Of a DNA stretch of 11,825 bases, positions 1 to 6,969 are shown one piece after another. Origin of the DNA: an uncultured Eubacteriales bacterium. Its GTDB lineage: Bacteria; Bacillota; Clostridia; Oscillospirales; CAG-382. A program made the translations under genes and the position numbers. Every line of letters starts with the position of its first letter. Position 1 is the stretch's first letter. The DNA lies in assembly GCA_934446095.1 (NCBI GenBank), contig CAKSDR010000041.1:1-11825 (forward strand), given 5' to 3'. The notes beneath the pieces were generated by a model, which saw only the letters and a program-made list of their open reading frames with translations, had not been told where the DNA came from and did no database searches.

Positions 1-23
1 ATATAAAATATGGGGCATGTTTT

Positions 24-1901
24 TTATTCAGCAACGCTCAAATTATAGTTATATGTAGGAACTATCTTATGTACAATTTTTCTTATATCACTGTTTTCAT
101 CAAACATTGCAAGTTCCAGAGTGCCTAAATCCTTTAAAAATTCTGTCTCTTCAAAAACAATCGGCTTTCCGATATAAATAAGTTTATTTTCGGTTTTTGT
201 AAGACCTTCCTCGTTCATAAGCAACTCTTCATACAGTTTCTCTCCGGGACGAAGTCCTGTGAACTTTATCGGAATTTCCTTATAAGGTTCGTATCCGGAC
301 AGTCTTATCATATTTTCGGCAAGATCAAGAATTTTTACAGGCTTTCCCATATCGAGAACAAAAATTTCTCCGCCTTTTGCGTCTTCTCCCGCTTCAAGAA
401 TAAGGCTTACCGCCTCAGGTATTGTCATAAAATACCTTATTATATCCGGATGCGTTACAAGAACCGGGCCTCCTTGTTCGATTTGTTTTTTAAACAGCGG
501 AATAACGCTTCCGTTTGAACCCAAAACGTTTCCGAAACGAACTGCCGCAAATTCAGTGTTCGAATGTCTGCTGAAATACTGCACTATCATTTCGCAGATT
601 CTCTTGCTCGCTCCCATAATATTTGTAGGATTTACCGCTTTATCTGTCGATATGAGAACAAATTTTTTGACATTGTACTTGTCCGCCGTTTTGGCAGTAT
701 TGTATGTACCGAATACATTGTTTTTAATTGATTCTCTCGGGCTCTCCTCCATAAGCGGAACATGTTTGTGTGCAGCGGCATGAAAAACGATTTCTGGAGA
801 AAACATTTCAAATATTTCTTCAAGGCGTCTTTCATCCCTCACCGACCCTATCATGCAGTGCAGTTCAAGGTCGGGGTATTCCCTTTTAAGTTCATTCTGA
901 ATATCATAAACATTATTTTCATATATATCAAAAATCACAAGCGAACCCGGATGTCTTTTTGCAATCTGTCTTGAAAGCTCCGAGCCGATAGAACCTCCGC
1001 CGCCTGTAACAAGAACCGTTTTGCCTTTTATATAGTCGATTCCATCAAGGTTGATCTTTATAGGCTCTCTGCTTAAAAGGTCTTCAATTTTTACTTTTCT
1101 TACAGTAGAAACTTTAACTTTGCCGTCAAGTATTTTTTCTATGTCAGGAACCGTCTTTACTTCACAACCCGTCTTTGCGCAAAAACTCAAAATGTCGCTC
1201 TTGTCTTCGGGAGGACATGTGGGTATTGCGAAAATTATCGTATCGACGTCGTATTTTTTGGCATTATTGATTATAGTTGTTCTGTTTCCGACAATTGGCA
1301 CACCATGAAAACTCATTCCAACCTTTAAAGGGTCGTCGTCTATCGCGCATACAACGTTGCATTCGTGAAAACTTGCGCTGGTCTTAATGTCGCCGAGAAG
1401 CATAATACCTGCTCCTCCACAGCCGATAATCATTATATTTCCCCATTTTTTAAGATACTCGCCGTCATATTTCTTGTTTGCCATCTCTCCCTGAATATAT
1501 CTTATTACAGTTCTTGTCAGAAAAGAGAAAATCGATATAATAAGGAAATATATAGCAAAAATCATAATCTTTGGCTTGCGGTCTTCAGGGCCGGTCATGA
1601 CAAAGGAATAGAATACAAAACTCAATGAACTTGCGGCAAAAGACGCGGCACCGAGTTTTATAATTTCGGTAAATCCGGCATATCTCCATATTACCCTGTG
1701 CATATGCATAATATACATACTTACTTCAAAAAGGAGATATATCATAGGGAAATATCTTAAAGTATCTCCGAAAATTTTGCTTGCAATTTCAAAATTAAAT
1801 TCCCCGCATATAAGCAGGCTTAAATACATTGATATATATACTACTATAGCATCGGTTATGATTAAAAATAAAGTTTTTTTCGTCTTATTTATAATTTCCA
1901 T
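24..1901 (-). CDS. Membrane-bound UDP-sugar 4,6-dehydratase, CapD/WbpM/PglF-like
   Basis: Polysaccharide biosynthesis protein of the long membrane-anchored nucleoside-diphosphate-sugar dehydratase family. Known members convert UDP-GlcNAc to the 4-keto-6-deoxy sugar, the first step to amino sugars such as QuiNAc or bacillosamine; the exact product here is inferred. Numbering from the ATG at 1901: about four hydrophobic helices lie in residues 1-135, a first Rossmann motif IIGCGGAG is near 158-165, and the catalytic Rossmann domain starts with TGGGGSIGSE near 299. AAAHKHVPL follows near 375. STDKAVNPTNIMGASK (418-433) supplies Ser418, Met429 and Lys433, matching the S-M-K triad of WbpM-type enzymes. 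TGLRPGEKLYEEL near 548 is also typical. The length (625 aa) is normal. An upstream in-frame TTG at 1919 has no ribosome binding site; the ATG has a GAAGTG-like one. It follows the BY-kinase gene by 20 bases and is probably in the same transcript. Confidence 0.92.
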   Translation of the reverse strand: MEIINKTKKTLFLIITDAIVVYISMYLSLLICGEFNFEIASKIFGDTLRYFPMIYLLFEVSMYIMHMHRVIWRYAGFTEIIKLGAASFAASSLSFVFYSFVMTGPEDRKPKIMIFAIYFLIISIFSFLTRTVIRYIQGEMANKKYDGEYLKKWGNIMIIGCGGAGIMLLGDIKTSASFHECNVVCAIDDDPLKVGMSFHGVPIVGNRTTIINNAKKYDVDTIIFAIPTCPPEDKSDILSFCAKTGCEVKTVPDIEKILDGKVKVSTVRKVKIEDLLSREPIKINLDGIDYIKGKTVLVTGGGGSIGSELSRQIAKRHPGSLVIFDIYENNVYDIQNELKREYPDLELHCMIGSVRDERRLEEIFEMFSPEIVFHAAAHKHVPLMEESPRESIKNNVFGTYNTAKTADKYNVKKFVLISTDKAVNPTNIMGASKRICEMIVQYFSRHSNTEFAAVRFGNVLGSNGSVIPLFKKQIEQGGPVLVTHPDIIRYFMTIPEAVSLILEAGEDAKGGEIFVLDMGKPVKILDLAENMIRLSGYEPYKEIPIKFTGLRPGEKLYEELLMNEEGLTKTENKLIYIGKPIVFEETEFLKDLGTLELAMFDENSDIRKIVHKIVPTYNYNLSVAE

Positions 1902-1921
1902 ATCTTCACTTCGTCTCAATC

Positions 1922-3406
1922 TTAATTTTTATTCATATCTCTCTTATCATTCATTTTGGGTTCAGCATATAAATCGTACCCATACTTTTTATAATACCCG
2001 TAATTTTTATAGTATCTGTCTTTAAGCGTAACTTCTTTTTCTTCGTTCAAAACTCCTCCGATTACTTTTATGTTGGCATTTTCAATAGTTTCTATAGAAT
2101 CGGATATAATGTTTGACGACACGAAATTATATTTTATTACAAACACAGCCCCGTCAATATATTTTGCAAGGCCCAGCGCGTCTGATACAACTCCTATCGG
2201 CGCCGTATCAAAGATAATAACATCGTAAATGTTTTTAAGTTCGGAAATCTTATCCATGATATCCTCGGACACCATGGAGTTATCGGTGCTGTCAGAGAAT
2301 ATGCAGTCAAAGTTTTCTTTATAGTTATATATTGCGTCTTCAATCGAAATGCTTCCGGCTATCACTGAGTTCAACGTAACATTTACATCTGGGCAAAGCA
2401 GATTTTTAAGTTTCGGCTTTCTCAAGTCAAAATCCACAAGCAGTACCTTTTTGCCTTTGCGTGAAATCTGATCGGCAAAATTTACAGCAACGGTAGTCTT
2501 TCCCTCTGATGCCATAGCCGAAGTTATTAGGATACTTTGGCAGTTGTATTTATGCATTGTGTGCTGCAGAATCGACGAAAGCATCCTGTAACTTTCCCTG
2601 AATCTGAAATCAGAAACTTCCTCCGAAATTACAAGTCCGCCGGTTTTATTTCCTTCATTATTTGCAAGGCGTGGTATGCTGCCAAGAGGATTTATGTTGA
2701 AGTATTCCGCGATATCGTTTCTCGAGAAAACCGTAGGTTTGAAAATATTCAATACTATAATTGCAATGCAAAAGATAAGCGATATAATAAAACCGATTAC
2801 AATTCCGGCAAAAGGATATACAAAATTGAATGTATATTTTACAGGTATCGCCTTGAAGTTTTCATCTACCAGATTTATGCTTCCGACTTCAATAATATCT
2901 CTTATTATTTTAGGAAGATTTGACGTCAGAACAGTCATGATATCTACGGCTTCCGTATCGGTTCCCGTCCATGTGAGAACGATTTTCATAATCTGAGTAT
3001 CCGGATATGTCTGAACTGACAATGACTTTCTGATTTTTTCTATTTTGTCGGCGTCCATGCCGAGTTCCTTTGCAACTGTTCCGGTTACCCTGTCGCTTTT
3101 TACAATAATTTTTACGGTTTCCGTAAGATTCTGAGCAAGCGTTATATCGCTCTGCGTAATATTATTTCCGGTTCCGTAGTAATCGTTGGAGTGTCTTGAA
3201 ACATATGCAAATGTTGATTCAACCCTCCATACCTGCAGGTCTTTATTTTTAAAGTAAAGTATTCCGGAAAGCGCACATCCAAGAACAAAACACGCCGCCA
3301 TTAACAGTATAACAATCTTTTTGTTGTTATAAACGCACTTAAAAAGATAAGAAATTGTAATTTCTTCTTTTGGCTTTTTTATTTCTGTTTTTTCCGAATT
3401 AAGCAT
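1922..3406 (-). CDS. Fused Wzz-like chain-length regulator and tyrosine autokinase (BY-kinase)
   Basis: Capsular or exopolysaccharide regulator in which the Wzz-like membrane part and the bacterial tyrosine kinase form one chain. Such proteins control polysaccharide polymer length and export through cycles of tyrosine phosphorylation. Transmembrane segments lie near residues 30-51 and 195-221 and bracket an extracytoplasmic domain. The cytoplasmic ATPase has Walker A ASEGKTT (299-305), Walker A' VLLVDFDLRK (321-330) and Walker B DVIIFDTAP (395-403). The C-terminal tail carries eight tyrosines between 465 and 480, the expected autophosphorylation cluster. The ATG at 3406 is preceded closely by GGAGGG. 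It is the first gene after a strong promoter and lies upstream of the dehydratase gene, consistent with a surface polysaccharide locus. Many Gram-positive model systems split this function into two proteins (CpsC/CpsD), so the fusion is worth noting. The polysaccharide made cannot be told from this window. Confidence 0.93.
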   Translation of the reverse strand: MLNSEKTEIKKPKEEITISYLFKCVYNNKKIVILLMAACFVLGCALSGILYFKNKDLQVWRVESTFAYVSRHSNDYYGTGNNITQSDITLAQNLTETVKIIVKSDRVTGTVAKELGMDADKIEKIRKSLSVQTYPDTQIMKIVLTWTGTDTEAVDIMTVLTSNLPKIIRDIIEVGSINLVDENFKAIPVKYTFNFVYPFAGIVIGFIISLIFCIAIIVLNIFKPTVFSRNDIAEYFNINPLGSIPRLANNEGNKTGGLVISEEVSDFRFRESYRMLSSILQHTMHKYNCQSILITSAMASEGKTTVAVNFADQISRKGKKVLLVDFDLRKPKLKNLLCPDVNVTLNSVIAGSISIEDAIYNYKENFDCIFSDSTDNSMVSEDIMDKISELKNIYDVIIFDTAPIGVVSDALGLAKYIDGAVFVIKYNFVSSNIISDSIETIENANIKVIGGVLNEEKEVTLKDRYYKNYGYYKKYGYDLYAEPKMNDKRDMNKN

Positions 3407-3439
3407 AATCCCTCCGTAAACGCATAATTATATTTTTCT

Positions 3440-3462
3440 CTCCGGGAAAGACATTTCCGGAG
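3440..3462 (-). promoter_or_regulatory. Leader hairpin upstream of the BY-kinase gene
   Basis: The arms CTCCGG and CCGGAG are perfectly complementary around an 11-base loop. The hairpin lies between the predicted transcription start (about 3485) and the ribosome binding site of the BY-kinase gene. No T-run follows it on either strand, so it is not a standard intrinsic terminator. It could stabilise the mRNA or bind a protein; this is inference from the fold alone. Confidence 0.4.
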
Positions 3463-3491
3463 CAAAAACAAGAAAAACTATCATTAACTGT

Positions 3492-3520
3492 ATAATATCA
3501 TAAATCAAAGTACACGTCAA
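3492..3520 (-). promoter_or_regulatory. Sigma-A-type promoter of the polysaccharide genes
   Basis: On the minus strand TTGACG (3520-3515) is followed after exactly 17 bases by TATTAT (3497-3492), a close match to the vegetative consensus. It lies in the 128-base gap between the ArsB/NhaD-type permease and the BY-kinase gene and points at the latter, giving a leader of roughly 80 bases. This suggests that the polysaccharide genes are transcribed separately from the VanZ-permease pair. Confidence 0.7.
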
Positions 3521-3534
3521 GGTCAATTTATCTG

Positions 3535-4824
3535 TTACCGCGACCAAACAAGCCAGCACACAACATATCCGCTGAACACGGCAACAAGAGTGAACGGAAT
3601 TCCTATTCTCATAAACTCGCCGTTTTTAACACTGTAGCCTTCTTTGCGGAGCATTCCTATAGTTGCAATATTTGCCGAAGCCCCGATAGGCGTCATATTT
3701 CCGCCGAGTGTTGCTCCTATCAGCAATCCGAAATACAAAAGTTTCGAATTGCAGCCCATCATATAGGATATGCCCTGTACAACCGGCAGCATTGTCGCAA
3801 CATAAGGTATATTATCAATAAACGCAGAGAAAATAACCGAACCCCATACGATAAGGGTATACATTAAAAATACGCTTCCTCCGCCGAATCTTACGAAAAG
3901 TTCGCTTATTTTATCTATAATTCCGGCCTGTTTTATTCCTTCGATAACAATAAACAGCCCCGAGAGAAGAAACAACGTCATGAAATCAACATCGCTCACC
4001 GCTCTTTTTATCACGCCGAAATCTTTATTTTTAACATAGTTTGTAACAAGTGCCGCAATGCTTATGCAAATGCAGATTATTCCGTTTGTAATTTCAGGTT
4101 TGTTCGGCACAAAAGACGCAAGAATCAAGAGGATTACGTTAAGGAGAAGAAAAAACGTGGGCGCCATGTCATCGACCTTTGTCAAAGCAACCTTTTCTAC
4201 TTTTTCCTTCTGATCTCTGAATATGTACATTATTACAGGGACCGTGATTATCGCTCCGAGTTCGACAAACCAAAACATACTTGCTCTTCCTTCGGACACA
4301 AAAAAGTCGGTAAAGTCCATTCCGGCATATCCGCCGAGCATTATTGACGTTGTATCTCCTACAAGAGTTGCCGCGCCCTGAAGATTTGAGGAAACAGAAA
4401 TACATATAAGCATTGCAACCGGTGAAATATTCAGTTTTTTCGCAATTGCAAGCGCTACCGGCGCTATCATAAGTACTGTTGCGACATTGTCAATGAAAGC
4501 GGAAACAATCCCCGCAAACAAACTCATAACAACCGCAACCCACATAACATTCGGACAAAGTCCGAGCAGCATGTCCGCCATTCTGTTCGGCATTTTTGAC
4601 GATATAAAAAGCGATACCGTACACATAGTGCCCGCAAGCATAAGTATTACGTTAAAATCTATTGCCGAAAGAATGCTTACCCTCGGCAATACGCCGAAAA
4701 GTCCGAGCAATATAAAAATCAGCGCCGACGCTACGGCAACATATGTCCTTTTTTCTGACAAAACTATCATAAGTACATAAGTCAGTATAAAAAGTATAAG
4801 CGCAATTATAGCCACTGTGTTCAT
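3535..4824 (-). CDS. ArsB/NhaD-type (ion transporter superfamily) membrane permease
   Basis: A polytopic inner-membrane transporter of 429 aa, hydrophobic along almost its whole length with roughly 11-12 segments. It has the internal two-fold repeat of the ion transporter superfamily: AFIDN at 109-113 followed by VATVLMIAP, and AFIDN again at 334-338 followed by IPYVATMLP. The second half holds GATLGGNMTPIGASAN (370-385), with a weaker counterpart QGAATLVGDTTS at about 149-160. Relatives move arsenite (ArsB), sodium against protons (NhaD), or di/tricarboxylates (SLC13, CitM). The substrate cannot be chosen from sequence; no ArsR, ArsC or ArsA gene is nearby, which weighs against arsenic resistance. 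The ATG at 4824 follows GGAG by 6 bases. It starts 14 bases after the VanZ-family stop codon, so the two are very likely co-transcribed. Confidence 0.87.
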   Translation of the reverse strand: MNTVAIIALILFILTYVLMIVLSEKRTYVAVASALIFILLGLFGVLPRVSILSAIDFNVILMLAGTMCTVSLFISSKMPNRMADMLLGLCPNVMWVAVVMSLFAGIVSAFIDNVATVLMIAPVALAIAKKLNISPVAMLICISVSSNLQGAATLVGDTTSIMLGGYAGMDFTDFFVSEGRASMFWFVELGAIITVPVIMYIFRDQKEKVEKVALTKVDDMAPTFFLLLNVILLILASFVPNKPEITNGIICICISIAALVTNYVKNKDFGVIKRAVSDVDFMTLFLLSGLFIVIEGIKQAGIIDKISELFVRFGGGSVFLMYTLIVWGSVIFSAFIDNIPYVATMLPVVQGISYMMGCNSKLLYFGLLIGATLGGNMTPIGASANIATIGMLRKEGYSVKNGEFMRIGIPFTLVAVFSGYVVCWLVWSR

Positions 4825-4838
4825 CTTTTTCTCCGTTT

Positions 4839-5393
4839 CTAACCTTTATTTCTTTTTTTGTTTTTTATATAAGCCGCTGCCGTTACCAAAAGGGCTGCGG
4901 CGCAAGAGCCGCAAAAATCAATCAATACGTCTTTTACAAGGCTTGTTCTGTCGAAGAAACTTTGCACAAATTCGTCGGCAACTCCCGTAAAAAGCGTGAT
5001 AAACAGATAAAGATATATTAGTTTTGAACTCCATTCGCCGAAAATTTCGTGCAGCAAAAGCAAAAGATTTATTCCTAGAATAAAAAATTCCGTCATATGT
5101 GCAGTCTTTCTTACAAATTTATTTGCCTTTACATACTCCTGTTTTTCTTCTTCGGAAAGTTTTTCTTTCTTTTCGGGCTCCGTTGCTTTTCCGTCATCTG
5201 CAGAAACATCGCCGTTTTGTTCGCCGCCAGATGCCGGCGCCGATTCGTGAGTGCTTCTGACATTAAATATGTTAACGGCAAAAATATCAGAAAGTGCAAT
5301 TGATTTCTCTGCATTCATGCAAGAATTATAAAAAATAAACACGCCTGTCAATAATACCAGAAGCGAATATACTATTATTCTTTTCTTTCTCAT
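4839..5393 (-). CDS. VanZ-family membrane protein
   Basis: A 184-aa protein of the VanZ-like family. VanZ itself gives low-level teicoplanin resistance, but most relatives have no defined role. An N-terminal transmembrane segment (about 6-23) precedes a charged, Glu/Lys/Ser/Ala-rich linker (about 47-90) that is probably extracytoplasmic. The family core follows: RKTAHMTEFFILG (95-107), a hydrophobic pair of helices, DEFVQSFFDR (140-149), then KDVLID (154-159) and a last helix, ending in a Lys/Arg-rich tail. I start at the ATG (5393), which leads straight into a short positively charged segment and the first helix. A TTG at 5408 would add five residues. Neither start has a good Shine-Dalgarno; AAAGGAAAAAGG lies at 5433-5422, rather far from the ATG. 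It is probably co-transcribed with the downstream permease, so both may respond to the same envelope or ion stress. Confidence 0.9.
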   Translation of the reverse strand: MRKKRIIVYSLLVLLTGVFIFYNSCMNAEKSIALSDIFAVNIFNVRSTHESAPASGGEQNGDVSADDGKATEPEKKEKLSEEEKQEYVKANKFVRKTAHMTEFFILGINLLLLLHEIFGEWSSKLIYLYLFITLFTGVADEFVQSFFDRTSLVKDVLIDFCGSCAAALLVTAAAYIKNKKRNKG

Positions 5394-5406
5394 GATATCG
5401 GATCTC

Positions 5407-5426
5407 AAAGGATTTTAAAAACCTTT
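5407..5426 (-). other. Short hairpin near the VanZ translation start
   Basis: AAAGG and CCTTT arms around a 10-base A/T loop lie directly before the VanZ gene. One arm overlaps the only purine-rich stretch that could serve as a ribosome binding site, so the fold could reduce translation. The stem is just 5 bp; confidence is low. Confidence 0.25.
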
Positions 5427-5456
5427 TTCCTTTACAAAAATTTACTGCGACAACAC

Positions 5457-5562
5457 AAAACTCCGCTGCGCAGTCATTACAATTGAAGAGAGCAAACCAT
5501 AAATCAAAATCAAAACCAAACAATATTTTGAATTTCTTTACTAAGGTTATACGCGGAGTTTT
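5457..5562. repeat. 10-bp perfect inverted repeat with an 86-base spacer between serS and the VanZ gene
   Basis: AAAACTCCGC (5457-5466) and GCGGAGTTTT (5553-5562) are perfectly complementary. The right arm runs into TTTTTT on the plus strand (5559-5564), so the structure resembles a long-looped plus-strand terminator, although no plus-strand gene lies before it. On the minus strand it would follow serS with only a TTTT tract after the second arm. The spacer is A/T-rich and includes the 8-bp palindrome CTGCGCAG (5466-5473) and short CAAAAT/CAAAAC repeats. It could be a weak serS terminator, a small structured RNA, or a short mobile-element relic; no target duplication is visible. The rest of the 5409-5585 gap holds no recognisable gene and no convincing promoter. 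Confidence 0.5.
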
Positions 5563-5585
5563 TTATTTATATTCTTATATTATCC

Positions 5586-6878
5586 TTATATTTTTTTCGG
5601 AACAAACTTTTCGGTTCCGCCGAGATACGGCCTTAAACTTTCCGGAATATTTACACTTCCGTCATTCTGAAGATTATTTTCAAGAAAGGCAATAAGCATT
5701 CTCGGAGGAGCGACTACCGTGTTGTTAAGCGTGTGCGCAAGATATTTTTTGCCGTCTTTTCCGGCAATGCGTATTTTAAGTCTGCGCGCCTGAGCGTCCC
5801 CGAGATTTGAACACGAGCAAACTTCGAAATATTTTTTCTGTCTTGGCGACCATGCCTCAACGTCAAGTGATTTTACCTTAAGGTCGGCAAGATCTCCGGA
5901 GCAGCATTCAAGCGTTCTTACGGGTATGTCAAGACTTCTGAAAAGATCTACCGAATTTCTCCACATCTTCTCATACCATTCCATGCTTTCTTCCGGTTTG
6001 CATACAACTATCATTTCCTGTTTTTCAAACTGATGTATGCGATACACGCCTCTTTCTTCAATTCCGTGAGCTCCCTTTTCTTTTCTGAAGCACGGCGAGT
6101 AACTCGTAAGAGTTATCGGCAACTGTTCTTCCGGAGTTATGGTGTCTATGAATTTTCCTATCATGGAATGTTCGCTTGTTCCTATAAGATATAGATCTTC
6201 GCCCTCTATCTTATACATCATGGCATCCATCTCGGCAAAACTCATAACTCCCGTTACAACATTTGACCTTATCATAAAAGGAGGAATGCAGTAAGTAAAA
6301 CCTCTGTTTATCATAAAATCACGGGCATATGCCAAAACCGAACTGTGAAGTCTTGCGATATCTCCCTTGAGATAGTAAAAACCGTTGCCCGCAACCCTGC
6401 GCGCAGAATCAAGGTCTATTCCGTCGAAAGATTCCATAATTTCAGTATGGTACGGAATTTCAAAATCCGGCACTTTGGGCTCTCCGAATCTTTCAAGTTC
6501 CACATTTTCGCTGTCGTCTTTTCCTATCGGAACACTCTTGTCGATAATGTTAGGAATTGTCATCATTATTTTAGTTACTTTTTCGCCGAGTTCCGCTTCT
6601 TTTTCCGACAATTTTTCAAGCAGTTCCGCTTCCGCGTTTACCTGCTGCTTCATTTGTTCCGCCTCGTCTTTTTTGCCCTGCGCAAAAAGCTGTCCTATTG
6701 TCTTGCTGAGTTTGTTGCGGTTTGAGCGCAGTTCATCCGCTTTCTGCTGAACTGCCCTTCTCTCGTTATCAAGATCAAGCACCTCGTCAACAAGCGGAAG
6801 TTTGTAATCCTGAAACTTGTTTTTGATATTTTGTCTTACGGCATCAGGATTTTCCCTTAAAAATTTAATATCTATCAT
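5586..6878 (-). CDS. serS: Serine--tRNA ligase
   Basis: Class II aminoacyl-tRNA synthetase that charges tRNA-Ser with serine in the cytoplasm; it also makes Ser-tRNA-Sec where selenocysteine is used. The 430-aa length is usual. The N-terminal MIDIKFLRENPDAVRQN and a coiled-coil arm (about 30-105) grip the tRNA variable arm. The catalytic domain has a LIGTSEHS serine-site region (231-238), motif 2 around SPCFRKEKGAHG (261-272) with the expected R-x-E (Arg265, Glu267), and motif 3 around Arg393. Two details differ from the common bacterial wording: TSE where TAE is usual, and motif 3 reading NNTVVAPPRMLIAFLEN rather than an NGSGLAVGRT-type sequence. I associate this with a known clostridial SerRS clade. 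The ATG follows GGGAGGAG closely. The 91-base upstream gap is too short for a T-box, so serine-tRNA-sensing attenuation is not expected. Confidence 0.97.
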   Translation of the reverse strand: MIDIKFLRENPDAVRQNIKNKFQDYKLPLVDEVLDLDNERRAVQQKADELRSNRNKLSKTIGQLFAQGKKDEAEQMKQQVNAEAELLEKLSEKEAELGEKVTKIMMTIPNIIDKSVPIGKDDSENVELERFGEPKVPDFEIPYHTEIMESFDGIDLDSARRVAGNGFYYLKGDIARLHSSVLAYARDFMINRGFTYCIPPFMIRSNVVTGVMSFAEMDAMMYKIEGEDLYLIGTSEHSMIGKFIDTITPEEQLPITLTSYSPCFRKEKGAHGIEERGVYRIHQFEKQEMIVVCKPEESMEWYEKMWRNSVDLFRSLDIPVRTLECCSGDLADLKVKSLDVEAWSPRQKKYFEVCSCSNLGDAQARRLKIRIAGKDGKKYLAHTLNNTVVAPPRMLIAFLENNLQNDGSVNIPESLRPYLGGTEKFVPKKI

Positions 6879-6931
6879 TGTTCTCCTCCCGGCAAAATCA
6901 AAAATATTTAAAAGTATATAAAATCACAGAT

Positions 6932-6960
6932 ATTTTATCATATTACAGCAAAAAAAGCAA
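6932..6960 (-). promoter_or_regulatory. Candidate serS promoter
   Basis: On the minus strand TTGCTT (6960-6955) and TAAAAT (6937-6932) are separated by 17 bases, in the only gap upstream of serS. The predicted leader is about 45 bases. The -35 box lies in the loop of the inverted repeat at 6939-6968. Both boxes deviate from consensus and the area is A/T-rich, so chance is possible. Confidence 0.45.
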
Positions 6961-6968
6961 GTAATATG
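6939..6968. repeat. 8-bp inverted repeat between the antiporter gene and serS
   Basis: CATATTAC (6939-6946) and GTAATATG (6961-6968) are perfectly complementary around a 14-base A-rich loop, immediately after the antiporter stop codon. No T-run follows on the minus strand, so it is a poor terminator. Because the arms flank the candidate serS -35 box, it could instead be an operator. A third possibility is that it is a chance A/T palindrome. Confidence 0.35.
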
Positions 6969-6969
6969 T

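Noticed and set aside
1..18. Possible start of another minus-strand gene after the dehydratase (ATG at 18)
   Set aside because: Only six codons are visible and no Shine-Dalgarno precedes the ATG.
1902..1919. TTG start extending the dehydratase by six residues
   Set aside because: No ribosome binding site precedes it, whereas the ATG at 1901 has a GAAGTG-like sequence at suitable distance.
3535..4824. Arsenic resistance gene arsB
   Set aside because: The fold fits the superfamily, but no ars regulator, reductase or ATPase gene is near, and the same motifs occur in sodium and carboxylate transporters.
5326..5523. Small minus-strand frame covering the gap upstream of the VanZ gene
   Set aside because: No ribosome binding site, it overlaps the VanZ gene in another frame, and the translation resembles no protein pattern I know.
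5409..5585. T-box or other riboswitch beside serS
   Set aside because: The gap lies downstream of serS, not upstream, and lacks the T-box core sequence; the true upstream gap is only 91 bases.
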